Source of the DNA: Spirochaetales bacterium
Lineage (GTDB): Bacteria; Spirochaetota; Spirochaetia; Sphaerochaetales; Sphaerochaetaceae
NCBI GenBank assembly: GCA_018433865.1
Contig: JAHDQJ010000006.1
Location: 248,001-312,000 of the forward strand
Reading direction: 5' to 3'
DNA length: 64,000 bases
In this document: positions 17,764 through 26,353 of the stretch, piece by piece
Position numbering within the stretch: the first letter of the stretch is position 1
How the letters are laid out: each line of letters begins with the position of its first letter
Position numbers and translations under genes: made by a program
Notes under the pieces: model-generated
Databases searched by the model: none
What the model saw: the letters and a program-made list of their open reading frames with translations, nothing else
What the model was told of the DNA's origin: nothing

Positions 17764-18705
17764 TCATGATGCACGGTAGCGATCGAGTATCCGGAGAGCT
17801 CGCAAGGTATTCCAACGGCTTTCCGAAGGATTCTCCTCGATCTTTCCATAGGTAGCACCGACTTGGCTCTTCAATGCCCACCGTCCGTTGCGTCGGGCCT
17901 TGGATTCCAGCAACACAAGCGCGTCATCCATCCTTGCGTCGTAGGGGATGGAGAACTCACGGAAAAGATCGAGAGCTCTCATCACATCGTATTTGTAGCG
18001 GACGGGGAAACAGAACTGAGCGAAATCATCCCTTATTCGTTCCTTCGTGGGATGGCTTTCCACCATCCTGTGGTCCAAGAGAAAGGTGATACCTCGCTCG
18101 ATGGCCTGTTCGCACGTGCCGTGGCTCTCCTCTTCCGAAAAAGCATGCCGATAGCGGAGCAGACCCTCCAGGACGGCAATCGTGGTGTGCAGGGAGGAAC
18201 ACGATTCATCCTCCCTGAACGCAGAATTCCACCCGCCATCAGACAGTTGTGTCTTGAGCAGGAAGTCACATATCATGGACGAACGTACGCTGTCCCGGTT
18301 CGTGCAGGAGGTGATGGCAAGCAGGGTACCGTTGATCGCCACATCACTGTATGGGACGGTCTTCGCATAGTTCACTCCGCCATCCGAGCCATCCGGATAC
18401 TGCAACAGCGTTGAGACCGCCCTGTGCAGGTCCGGATGATCGGAGGGGAATCCCAACTGCAACAACTCATATGCCACATAGTGGGTACAGGTCCACTTCG
18501 GCCCATATGCGTCACGCCCCCAACTGCCATCCGCCTTTTGCTGTCCCAACAGTACCTTTGCCCAACCGCCGAAGGGGATCGAGCGTTGAAGCATGACCAG
18601 CTTGTCTTCCGATGTACCGAGTAGATCGCGTTCGATCTGATAGCGCAACGCCGGATCCTCACCGTCGAGCAACCACGTCAGTTGTCGTTTTATCTCTTCG
18701 CGCAT
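17764..18705 (-). CDS. Prenyltransferase/squalene-oxidase-repeat protein
   Basis: This 313-residue protein has alpha/alpha-barrel repeats like those of squalene cyclase and prenyltransferase families: LGQQKADGSWGRDAYG, LLKTQLSDGGWNSAFRED and LESKARRNGRWALKS are QW-type repeats. It lacks the DxDD cyclase motif and has no zinc site that I can identify, so an enzymatic terpene function is doubtful. It begins with MREEIKRQLTWLLDGEDPALRYQI, an opening common in stand-alone bacterial members of unknown function. GGAGG lies upstream of the ATG. Confidence 0.78.
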   Translation of the reverse strand: MREEIKRQLTWLLDGEDPALRYQIERDLLGTSEDKLVMLQRSIPFGGWAKVLLGQQKADGSWGRDAYGPKWTCTHYVAYELLQLGFPSDHPDLHRAVSTLLQYPDGSDGGVNYAKTVPYSDVAINGTLLAITSCTNRDSVRSSMICDFLLKTQLSDGGWNSAFREDESCSSLHTTIAVLEGLLRYRHAFSEEESHGTCEQAIERGITFLLDHRMVESHPTKERIRDDFAQFCFPVRYKYDVMRALDLFREFSIPYDARMDDALVLLESKARRNGRWALKSQVGATYGKIEENPSESRWNTLRALRILDRYRAS

Positions 18706-18914
18706 GTTGCCCTCCAGGCCGATGATACTCCCTGTGTCCTATGCATGCAATCGATGCCGACCCGGTTTCTCCGGATATGCATTGATTTCCTGTACCTGAA
18801 GGTGTAAGGTGATGGCATACGTGCAACAAGCCTTTGTCCCGATACAGATTACCTGCGCACTCGAGAGGTGTGGCAACACCTCCTCGGTTGCGTGTGACAG
18901 ACAGGGAGATTGCA

Positions 18915-19475
18915 ATGCATCGTAACGTAGGGAGTACAAGATTTCTCGCGTATGGGTTGGTACTCATGCTGTTGTTGGGATCGCATCGACTGTCAGCAGG
19001 ATTCTCAGTCGGAGCGGAAATCACTCCGGTACTCTCATGGGGACTCAACGCAGCATATGAGTACGGTCCCATACGCGGTGAGATCGGTGCGCACTATTTC
19101 ATCCTCGGTTACTTGAACACATTGATGACCGAAGGGGGATTTCGTGAAGCCGGGACTATCGATGCAGCGTACAAGGGGGTACTTGCCGCCAAATTCACCC
19201 CATGGGAGAACCACGCATTCTATGGAGGGGTAGGTGCTTTCTGTGAGTTGGATCGGGAATATGATCACTACGCGGTGAGCGTGGGTCCTGCACTCCAGTA
19301 TTCATGGAAGTTCCCCTCAAGGAAATTGGAATTGGGTATCGATCTTCTGGTGCCGCTGTATATGCTCCATGATTACGAGATCGATCCTGAGAATGACTTG
19401 CCCTCATCAGCGGGTATGCTCGGGGTGTTGTTTCTCCTCATGGGACCGTCCATAGGCATCAGTTGGACATTATGA
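18915..19475 (+). CDS. Predicted exported beta-barrel-like protein, 186 aa
   Basis: The ATG at 18915 has GGGAG 7 bp upstream and opens a signal peptide ([20 protein letters not shown]). An in-frame upstream ATG at 18834 would hide it. The mature part has repeated amphipathic strands with glycine and aromatic residues ([43 protein letters not shown]), consistent with a small outer-membrane barrel. The family is not recognised. Confidence 0.65.
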   Translation: MHRNVGSTRFLAYGLVLMLLLGSHRLSAGFSVGAEITPVLSWGLNAAYEYGPIRGEIGAHYFILGYLNTLMTEGGFREAGTIDAAYKGVLAAKFTPWENHAFYGGVGAFCELDREYDHYAVSVGPALQYSWKFPSRKLELGIDLLVPLYMLHDYEIDPENDLPSSAGMLGVLFLLMGPSIGISWTL

Positions 19476-19515
19476 GATGAGCCGGCAGTATCATCGGAGG
19501 GAACGGGGTGGAGCG

Positions 19516-19803
19516 ATGAATCCGAAACGGTACCGGTTCGAAGCGGTGATCAGGAAAGTTCCTGATCAGGATGGTGCGTACATCGAGTTTCCGGATGACG
19601 TGCGATGTGAGTTCGGCAAAGGACGTGTGGCCGTCAGTGCGACATTCGACGGTGTTCCCTATGAGGGGAGTCTTGTCAACATGGGCATCAAGCATCCCGA
19701 CGGATCTGTCTGCCACATCATCGGAATTCGCAAGGACATCCGTTCAAGGATTGGAAAGCAACCGGGTGATGTGGTCTCGGTGGTGCTCTGGGAACGTGAG
19801 TGA
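19516..19803 (+). CDS. DUF1905 domain protein
   Basis: This 95-residue protein matches the small DUF1905 barrel: [37 protein letters not shown], and the terminal [16 protein letters not shown]. It contains only this domain, whereas relatives often carry a YdeI/OmpD-associated extension. The start at 19516 follows GGTGGAG. No function is established. Confidence 0.85.
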   Translation: MNPKRYRFEAVIRKVPDQDGAYIEFPDDVRCEFGKGRVAVSATFDGVPYEGSLVNMGIKHPDGSVCHIIGIRKDIRSRIGKQPGDVVSVVLWERE

Positions 19804-19846
19804 AACCCGGAGGGTATAGAGGAAAGAGGAAAGCGGTTCCTGTCTC

Positions 19847-20941
19847 TCACATCTTCTGCAGTTCGGTTCCCAAGGCTTCATCGATGAAGGAATCGATTGC
19901 ATGCATGAGCGTCGGTTCCAACCTGGAAAGATCGATCCGATCGATTCCTTGGTAGAACGCTCTCCTGATTTCCAAGGGAATGTTTCCTCCATGCTGTTCG
20001 TACAGCTGGCGATATGTTGCATTCACCTGTTCAATGGTCTCTATCGCCTCATCTGTTCGGAACAGGTTGTCATGGCCGTTGCGACCGTTCGCATATGAGG
20101 TGATATAGCTGACCCGAGGATTGGTGATCGCATTCCGGAATGCGATGATGGCACTCTCGTGATAGGAAACCAATTCATCTTCTGCGCCATGTATGATGAG
20201 CACGGGTGTCGAAGTCCCATTTATTGCCGAGACCGCATCGGAAGAAGCGACCGACCCGAACAACATGAGCTGGTACAACCGGATGAACGGCAACTGAGTG
20301 TGGATCAGCGGTCCCATCAAGGTCCTTCCCTGCTCCCTGATCATATCCATCGCAGAGTTCACCCCTGAGACACTGATCACCCCGGCGACTTCATGCGGAT
20401 AGGCAAGGATGTTCGCCACCGCGTATCCTCCCCAGCTGTGGCCGAACAGCAGTACGGGCAAGCGTTCAAGTTCCTCTTGGCTTCCGATGAACGTCAGCGC
20501 TGCATGCAGGTCCAGGATCGATTGGGGGAATCCTTTCGTGCTTGCCCCCTCACTGTCGTGGCTGCCGGTACAGTCGTAGGCGAAGACACGCAATCCACGA
20601 TCGACGAAATGGGTGATCTGACTCAGGTAACTGTCTGCTCCTCCTCCCAGTCCATGAGCGATCACCATCAATCCGCGATCATTCTGAGAGCCATACAGGT
20701 ACCCGTGCAGCTTGTGCTCCCCGGAGGGGAATGTGAGGGAAATCCGAGGATAGTCCCCTGCGATATCCGCGTGACGAAGTGAGGCTGACAGCGTTTCATC
20801 GGTTCGATCATAGCGTGGGAACTGCTTGTCATACACTATTTTGGAGGTAAAGAACGATACGAGGAGGTACAGCAAGATCACCGAACCGATCGTGATGTTG
20901 ATCTTCTTTGCCCGATGGTTTCTCCTTGTCCTTCCCTCCAC
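19847..20941 (-). CDS. Membrane-anchored alpha/beta hydrolase
   Basis: This 364-residue serine hydrolase has one N-terminal membrane helix (INITIGSVILLYLLVSFFTS), so the catalytic domain is probably outside the cytoplasmic membrane. The oxyanion-hole segment VIAHGLGGG, nucleophile elbow LFGHSWGGYA, acid strand PVLIIHGAEDELV and late histidine (NGRNGHDNLF) complete the triad. It starts at GTG (20941) with AAGGAG 6 bp upstream; there is no in-frame ATG nearby. Substrate unknown; esterase or lysophospholipase-like activity is likely. Confidence 0.85.
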   Translation of the reverse strand: MEGRTRRNHRAKKINITIGSVILLYLLVSFFTSKIVYDKQFPRYDRTDETLSASLRHADIAGDYPRISLTFPSGEHKLHGYLYGSQNDRGLMVIAHGLGGGADSYLSQITHFVDRGLRVFAYDCTGSHDSEGASTKGFPQSILDLHAALTFIGSQEELERLPVLLFGHSWGGYAVANILAYPHEVAGVISVSGVNSAMDMIREQGRTLMGPLIHTQLPFIRLYQLMLFGSVASSDAVSAINGTSTPVLIIHGAEDELVSYHESAIIAFRNAITNPRVSYITSYANGRNGHDNLFRTDEAIETIEQVNATYRQLYEQHGGNIPLEIRRAFYQGIDRIDLSRLEPTLMHAIDSFIDEALGTELQKM

Positions 20942-21075
20942 GCCATTTCTCCTTGTGATGAAGATGCAATCATGATGACATGCGTACTTTTTGCACTGTA
21001 TGATGTATCAGGATTCGTTGCAAGGTGAATTTTCCCCCTCCATAATAGTTCAGTGATTGCAGTACCTTTTCAAGC

Positions 21076-21171
21076 AAGAGAGAGACCAAGCGGTTGGCGG
21101 TGATAGAACAAGTGTTGGAGAAGCTGATCACGCAAAAGCGGGCAGCGGAGGCTTTGGGACTGGGTGTGTCC
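21076..21171 (+). pseudogene. Transposase remnant (helix-turn-helix N-terminus)
   Basis: Thirty-odd codons read RETKRLAVIEQVLEKLITQ...RAAEALGLGV, the helix-turn-helix start of ISNCY-type transposases. The similarity stops at about 21171, where the usual SxRQV/KR segment should follow. It abuts the 3' end of the HNH nuclease gene, so it marks an old rearrangement point. Confidence 0.65.
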
Positions 21172-21217
21172 GGGGCCGGGGTATTGTGCCGGGCCGTCCG
21201 GATAATCCGGATGCGAA

Positions 21218-22372
21218 CTACCTGGAGGTCAGCGGCATCTCCCACCCGTGGGGGAAGCCTTGTGAAGACGCAAGGGCATGAAGCGGCTCGATCATGGTCC
21301 GCAATCCCGCGGCAAGCTTGCCCGGATCCAGGATATCCTCCGAGGTGAGTCTCAGATCTGCCACATAGGGTTCTGCGATCCGCCTCCAAGGAATCTTACC
21401 CGGGTTTCCACGATAGAGGAGAAGAGCTTGGTGTTGCATCCTGACAAACTGTGTGAAATACCGGGCCAAGGAGGGGAGGTTGTCGGATTTCGATGCGTTG
21501 ATGCTCTGGGAAACGGGGATGAGGTTCCACAGCTGGTCATGTGCGACGAACGACCAGGGAAGGAAGTGATCCAATGAGAAATCCTCTGCCGACAACCTCT
21601 GGCCGCTGTAGATGCAGTGAAATGTTTGCTGCTGCAATACGGTTCTGTAAAACTCAGTCTGCACGGTCAGCGTTCCCCTCGAGTGCGGGGGAAACAGTTT
21701 CAACTGTATGTTGGGAACTGCAGGATTGCGTCGTTGCATGTAGGTGAGCCAGTTCCACGAGATGAACGATTTCACCAGCTTGAGATTCTCATGGAAATAA
21801 AGCATCCACTCATGGTGCAGAATGATCGATCGGCAATCCCCCGTGAAACAATAGAATGGCCTGACAGACTCGAATCGGCTCTCTGCCAGATGCAGTATCA
21901 TGCGATTGCGCTCGGCATCTCTCTTGCCGCGCAGTTCCTGTGCGAAGAACGGAGCGATCAGGCGGTAGGGGACCAACGCAAGCAAGGAGTTGTCCGTATA
22001 ATCGCAGCTTGCGATCGCTGAACGCAATCGCGCCTCCGCAGAAGCTCCCGTACGATTGTTGATCGACAGGTGTCGTCCCAACCGATCCAACTCCTGGGCT
22101 ATGCGGTCGTTCGCTCCGAAGGAAAGGCGGAAATAGGCATGCGGGTAGTATGCACGTACGAGCATCTGCAGGAGAATCCGGTCGAGTCTGAGCACCCGGC
22201 TTGTGAACCTCTCTTCCTCCAGGACCTCCAACAGTGAGAGGAAGAACAGGTACTTGTAGGAACTTGAAGTGCTAGAGAAGGCCTGCAGAAGGATCGGAAT
22301 GCTTACACGGTTCGAATAAGGCAACTCGTTGCGGTAATCAGCGATGTTCCATTGCTCGAATTGGTCCGGCAT
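21218..22372 (-). CDS. HNH endonuclease domain protein
   Basis: This 384-residue protein has an HNH nuclease domain at about residues 260-315: FHCIYSGQRL, then DHFLPWSFVAHDQLWNLIP, then ASKSDNLPS. The conserved D-H, N and second-helix residues are all present. The long N-terminal part is helical and unrecognised (YLFFLSLLEVLEEERFTSRV). I start at the ATG at 22372 with AGAGGTCA upstream; an upstream extension to 22423 lacks support. HNH proteins of this layout occur in defence islands and phages. The 3' end abuts a transposase remnant, so the last ~20 residues may be foreign. Confidence 0.83.
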   Translation of the reverse strand: MPDQFEQWNIADYRNELPYSNRVSIPILLQAFSSTSSSYKYLFFLSLLEVLEEERFTSRVLRLDRILLQMLVRAYYPHAYFRLSFGANDRIAQELDRLGRHLSINNRTGASAEARLRSAIASCDYTDNSLLALVPYRLIAPFFAQELRGKRDAERNRMILHLAESRFESVRPFYCFTGDCRSIILHHEWMLYFHENLKLVKSFISWNWLTYMQRRNPAVPNIQLKLFPPHSRGTLTVQTEFYRTVLQQQTFHCIYSGQRLSAEDFSLDHFLPWSFVAHDQLWNLIPVSQSINASKSDNLPSLARYFTQFVRMQHQALLLYRGNPGKIPWRRIAEPYVADLRLTSEDILDPGKLAAGLRTMIEPLHALASSQGFPHGWEMPLTSR

Positions 22373-22440
22373 CTCGTGACCTCTCTTGCCCCGGCAGGGG
22401 TTTGGACCTGTGAGCCTCCCCATTCCTTGCCCTCATGTGT

Positions 22441-22716
22441 TCATGCATGTGCCGGCGTATCGGCAGCATCTTCAGATTCTGCGGATGGATGGAGAAGCCG
22501 TTCGATGTGCAGCAGATGCTCGCGGTTCATCCCTGCGACGAACAGCAAGAGTCCTGCCTGTCCGATTACATACCCCGAGAGCAACCATACGACCGAGTTG
22601 ATGATTCCTTGGACATCGACGATCAGTTTCTTCTCTTTCGGAAGGAGGATCACTCCGATCATCAGGCATATGATGCAGAGGACGAGCAACCCCAAGCCGA
22701 TTCTCTTCCTGTTCAT
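22441..22716 (-). CDS. Small membrane protein, 91 aa
   Basis: The product has two hydrophobic segments (GLGLLVLCIICLMIGVILL and VWLLSGYVIGQAGLLLFVAG) joined by a short charged loop, and a histidine-rich acidic tail. The ATG at 22716 has GGAGGTACAGGA upstream. It lies 68 bp upstream of the HNH gene on the same strand. Function unknown. Confidence 0.7.
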   Translation of the reverse strand: MNRKRIGLGLLVLCIICLMIGVILLPKEKKLIVDVQGIINSVVWLLSGYVIGQAGLLLFVAGMNREHLLHIERLLHPSAESEDAADTPAHA

Positions 22717-22862
22717 TCCTGTACCTCCCGTGAAGACGGTCGTCACCGATTCCGTTCGCTACGATCTTACCACGTGACGCTTTGGAATCAAAGGGGAAGA
22801 TCGGGTTGTCGATTCCCAACTCCCTGGGTATTGTCATGACAAGATGCGAGGAGGAACCGGTC

Positions 22863-23774
22863 ATGGCCCTACAGAAGATCATCCCGAACCTATGGTTCGA
22901 CCGCGAGGCTTTCGAGGCAGTTCGCTTCTACACAAACCTCTTTCCCGATGGTCGCATCATCAGTTCGGTGACATTGCATGATACTCCCTCTCGAGATACC
23001 GATATCGTGACATTCGAACTTGCAGGATATACATTCATGGGTATCAACGGGGGACCTCACTTCACGAAGAACCCTTCGATTTCGTTTTTCGTGAATTTCG
23101 ATCCCGCGCGGGATCCTCATGCACGGGAGCGGTTGGATCATCTATGGGGCGGACTTTCCCAAGGGGGAAGAATCTTGATGCCATTGCAAGCGTATCCGTT
23201 CAGCTCACACTATGGGTGGATCCAGGACCGATATGACGTGAGTTGGCAATTGATCCTGACGGATCCTGAGGGGGAGGAGCGACCATGCATCATCCCTTCA
23301 TTGCTGTTCACCGGCTCGGTCGCAGGGAAGGCCGAAGAGGCTCTCCGGTTCCATCTGGAGACTTTCCCACACAGCCGGTTGGGTTCGTTGGTCCGATATC
23401 CCGAGGGGATGGAACACGAGGTGTCCGCTACGTTGATGTTCAGCGACTACATGCTGGAGAACCAGTGGTTCACGGCAATGGACAGCGGGCATCCTCATGG
23501 ATTCCAGTTCACCGAGGGAATCTCCCTCATGGTGCAGTGTGACACGCAGCAAGAGATCGATGTTCTCTGGAGGCGCCTCTCGGCTGACGCTGATGCTGAG
23601 CAGTGCGGTTGGTTGAAAGACCGCTACGGGATATCGTGGCAGATCGTTCCGACAAGCCTGGGGCAGCTATTGGAAACAGGAAATCCCGCACAAGTCGATC
23701 GGGTGACCAAGGCTGTGTTGGAGATGAAGAAATTGGATACAGCACTGCTTCACCAAGCGTTCGATGGCGATTGA
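22863..23774 (+). CDS. PhnB-like VOC protein, two tandem domains
   Basis: This 303-residue protein contains two PhnB/glyoxalase-like modules (about 1-135 and 145-290). Each shows the family's KIIPNLWFD...A..FY...FP and GISWQIVPT-type ending (VSWQLILTD in the first). AGGAGGAACC precedes the ATG at 22863. Related proteins are often mislabelled 3-demethylubiquinone methyltransferases; there is no methyltransferase motif. Function unknown. Confidence 0.85.
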   Translation: MALQKIIPNLWFDREAFEAVRFYTNLFPDGRIISSVTLHDTPSRDTDIVTFELAGYTFMGINGGPHFTKNPSISFFVNFDPARDPHARERLDHLWGGLSQGGRILMPLQAYPFSSHYGWIQDRYDVSWQLILTDPEGEERPCIIPSLLFTGSVAGKAEEALRFHLETFPHSRLGSLVRYPEGMEHEVSATLMFSDYMLENQWFTAMDSGHPHGFQFTEGISLMVQCDTQQEIDVLWRRLSADADAEQCGWLKDRYGISWQIVPTSLGQLLETGNPAQVDRVTKAVLEMKKLDTALLHQAFDGD

Positions 23775-23790
23775 ATGCCCGAAGTTCTGC

Positions 23791-24657
23791 TCATCCTGTT
23801 TTCCTGACCGGTACCCAGACCTCACTGTATGCAAAATTCTCCTTGTCAGCGTGCATCCTGGTGAATGAGAAGGACGGTGCATCGATCAACTCATAGGGGG
23901 AAGAGGTCAGCCATTCGGCATAGATACGTGCCATCGTATCCTGAAGTGTCTTGGGAAAAGGCCCGTCGTTGGGGAAGACTGCCCACGTGCACGCACGGAA
24001 GGTGACCGTCTGCAACAGCTCGGGAATATCCTGGTTGGTCGTCAATACACCGATCATGTGCGTGAGACTCCCTTCTTCCCTCAGGAACTGAGCATCCGCT
24101 TCATAGGATGCGTTCACGATCTCACGCGGATCCATGTCCTGCAATCCATGCATTGCACGACGTTGCGCCTCGGTGATGCTGCAGGCAAGCTTGACGATCT
24201 CCTGGTTTACTCCCTCGAACTGCATGGGGACACGCTTGCTGACACCTGCGATGGTGAATGACGGTTTTTCTTCGATCCTGTATTCCATGGGATTCCCTCC
24301 TGTAACCGATATGATGAAGGTAAGCTTCGGACAGGATCTGATCGTATGACCCTTGCGCAGTTCGGACGGAAGCATCCCGCTGAAATTCTTGAAAGCCCGG
24401 GTGAATCCGTCCAACGATGCATACCCGTAGGTGAATGCCACATCGGTGACCCGTGCACCGTGCAGCAGGTCTACACTCGCTCTCGAGAGTCTCCGGTCCC
24501 TGATATAGTCGCTCAGCGTCATGCCGGAAAGAAAGAAGAATAGCTTCCTGAAGTGAAAATCGGACACCCCTGCATATCGTGCGATCTGTTCGAGTGTCAG
24601 GTTATCCGACAGATGTTCTTCGATATATTCGATCACCCGGTTCAGTGTCTTGACCAT
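23791..24657 (-). CDS. AraC-family regulator with GyrI-like effector domain
   Basis: This 288-residue regulator has the AraC DNA-binding domain at the N-terminus (residues 5-105; LTLEQIARYAGVSDFHFRKL, VAFTYGYASLDGFTRAFKN) and a GyrI/SOUL-like small-molecule-binding domain at the C-terminus (130-288; CTWAVFPNDGPFPKTLQ, SFSFTRMHADKENFAYSEVW). This layout is that of Rob/BmrR-like drug or toxin responders. It converges with the VOC gene. No effector is deducible. Confidence 0.9.
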   Translation of the reverse strand: MVKTLNRVIEYIEEHLSDNLTLEQIARYAGVSDFHFRKLFFFLSGMTLSDYIRDRRLSRASVDLLHGARVTDVAFTYGYASLDGFTRAFKNFSGMLPSELRKGHTIRSCPKLTFIISVTGGNPMEYRIEEKPSFTIAGVSKRVPMQFEGVNQEIVKLACSITEAQRRAMHGLQDMDPREIVNASYEADAQFLREEGSLTHMIGVLTTNQDIPELLQTVTFRACTWAVFPNDGPFPKTLQDTMARIYAEWLTSSPYELIDAPSFSFTRMHADKENFAYSEVWVPVRKTG

Positions 24658-24837
24658 GCGCGTCTCCCTTCATCGAGCATAGCATACCGGCTTGACTTCC
24701 GTCGTGCTCGACAAAAGTACTCCGAGAAATATCGGATGTGATCTGATCAAGCACCGGCGGTCATCTTTGGCATCGTGATGTAAGGAATCGTATGGGTGAG
24801 GCTGTTTCACAAGACGGAACAACGCCAATCTCCCCTG

Positions 24838-25437
24838 TCACTGAGTGATCAACATGTTGTCATGCAAGACTGTCCAGCAATCGAACATGGTGTCATATAC
24901 GAACACGGTGAGGGAACAGGGATCGATCCTGAACAGATGTCGCCGATAGGGAGGGAGGCCCAACACGGAACAGAGCAGAATCCTGATCAAGCCTTCGTGG
25001 GTAACGAGGATGTGGTTCTTTTGTGTGTCGAGCGAATCGAAGAGGCTTCGGATCCTGGCTGCAGCTTCCTCGCCGCTCTCACCTCCGGGCATCCTGAACT
25101 CACGGTCCCTCGAGATGTATGCATCCCAGAATTCAGGATATCCTTTTCTGACTTCCTTATCCGGCATGTCTTCGATGTAACCTACGTCGATTTCATTCAA
25201 CCTATGGTCGATCGAAGGGAGGATCCCCTTGGATGTGCATACGTGAGCAATGGTCTGTCTTGTCCTGAGGTACCCGCTTGCATGGATGGATCCGATGTCG
25301 ATCGGATCGAAGTAGCACACCAGCTTGCGAGCCTTCTCCGCACCGATCGCCGTGATGGGTTGGTCATTGAATTTCAATGCTTTGTGATGAAAATCTCCGT
25401 ATGCCTTGTCTGCATGGCGTATGACATAGATACTCAT
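24838..25437 (-). CDS. Histidine phosphatase family protein
   Basis: This 199-residue protein has the phosphoglycerate-mutase-like core: YVIRHADKAYG near the N-terminus (RHA instead of the usual RHG), LRTRQTIAH, the acid EIDVGYIED, and the second histidine in LVTHEGLIR. Substrate is not predictable. Its ATG overlaps the stop of the preceding small gene in an ATGA junction, so the two are translationally coupled. Confidence 0.85.
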   Translation of the reverse strand: MSIYVIRHADKAYGDFHHKALKFNDQPITAIGAEKARKLVCYFDPIDIGSIHASGYLRTRQTIAHVCTSKGILPSIDHRLNEIDVGYIEDMPDKEVRKGYPEFWDAYISRDREFRMPGGESGEEAAARIRSLFDSLDTQKNHILVTHEGLIRILLCSVLGLPPYRRHLFRIDPCSLTVFVYDTMFDCWTVLHDNMLITQ

Positions 25438-25727
25438 GTGATTCCCCGATTCCCGTGAAATCGGAGTCCGGCTTTCAAGAGAGCCGATCTCAGCTTGGGA
25501 ATCGATGCCGGCCCCATCCCATGCAGCCTCAGGATTTCTGATTCCGTATGGTTCGCCAGTTCCTGCAGATCGGTGATCCCTGCACTTTCAAGGGCTCTGG
25601 AGGCAGGAGCAGAGAGTATCGTACGGAAAGGTCCATCAGTCTTCATCTGCTCACAGACCGGACAGACGGGACAGTCGGTACTTTTCGTATACCTGTGTCC
25701 TTTCTTGCAGGTTCGCACCGTATTCAT
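25434..25727 (-). CDS. Zinc-ribbon plus RNA polymerase alpha-CTD-like helical protein
   Basis: This 97-residue protein starts with a cysteine-rich knuckle (CKKGHRYTKSTDCPVCPVC), probably zinc-binding. The C-terminal part (about 40-95) is a helix-hairpin-helix like the alpha C-terminal domain of RNA polymerase (PASRALESAGITDLQELA, LHGMGPASIPKLRSALLKAG). It is too short to be an alpha subunit and may bind nucleic acid. I use the ATG at 25727; in-frame TTG codons at 25736 and 25742 near AGAGGG are alternatives. It is coupled to the phosphatase gene by a 4-bp overlap. Confidence 0.78.
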   Translation of the reverse strand: MNTVRTCKKGHRYTKSTDCPVCPVCEQMKTDGPFRTILSAPASRALESAGITDLQELANHTESEILRLHGMGPASIPKLRSALLKAGLRFHGNRGIT

Positions 25728-25836
25728 TCTTTTCAATGGCAACCCTCTTGTCTGAAAAGTATTGCCCGTTCTTTGCCGAAGTGCAAGTCGCCATACACGC
25801 AGGAGTGAACGGTAGTCGAGAAGGTGAGGTTTCGAT

Positions 25837-25957
25837 CATCCCCAGCGTTCATACGCGTGGGTAAGAATGTTGCTCCTCAGTTGGCTTTTCATGTGCGATG
25901 GCATGTAGGGCTGGAAGCCATGTCCACGTTTGTTTCGTATCAGGCGGATTCCCTCTG
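25837..25957. repeat. Direct repeat copy 1 (IS-associated)
   Basis: The first ~93 bp match the copy at 32571-32691 with eight mismatches (about 91% identity) in the same orientation, and weaker similarity continues to 25957. Read on the minus strand both copies contain RGH(G/S)LQPYM-like codons ending in THAYERWG, suggesting decayed coding sequence of a mobile element. The pair brackets the TRAP island. Confidence 0.75.
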
Positions 25958-26284
25958 CTTTGACACCTGGTTTGCATTCATCTGAAAACCAAGCCATTCG
26001 GTGCCTTGGTCACGCAGTCGCCTCGCCAACTTCTGGTAGCCGGTTGCCGGAGGGTCGGTCCGCCAATCCGGGACCGCTTGCACCAGATTGTACTTGGCAT
26101 CATTGGCGATAATGGCATCCTTGTTCCCGGGCCACCAATAGTGGCTGCTCCGGGAGACTCCCAGGAACCGGCATTGCTTGCTCATGCCCATCGTGAACAC
26201 CTTGCCGTGCACCTCGACCGAAAGTCCGGGCATGATGAGCCACCTGTGGAAAAATTCTGAGAACTTTTTCTTGACAGTTGGCAA
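25940..26284 (-). pseudogene. IS3-family transposase OrfB remnant, internally deleted
   Basis: The frame reads the N-terminal part of an IS3-type OrfB (MSKQCRFLGVSRSSHYWW, then TGYQKLARRLRDQGTEW) and then jumps to sequence like the far C-terminus (LGFQMNANQ). A similar GGTTTGCATTCAT...GAAAA block lies at the end of the other remnant near 32350. The whole DDE integrase core is absent, so this is a dead fragment. The -35 box of the adjacent FadR-type gene lies inside it. Confidence 0.75.
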
Positions 26285-26330
26285 TTCAGGGGATAGAGTC
26301 GGTTATAGGACGAGGGACGTAGGACGTCCT
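26271..26330 (+). promoter_or_regulatory. Promoter and probable operator of the TRAP operon regulator
   Basis: TTGACA (26271-26276), 17 bp, TAGAGT (26294-26299). Immediately downstream are three tandem heptamers TAGGACG-AGGGACG-TAGGACG (26306-26326), the last forming a perfect AGGACGTCCT palindrome (26321-26330). These lie on the expected transcription start, a good place for repression by the FadR-type product encoded next. Confidence 0.6.
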
Positions 26331-26353
26331 AACAGTTTGCAAGGAGGATTCCA

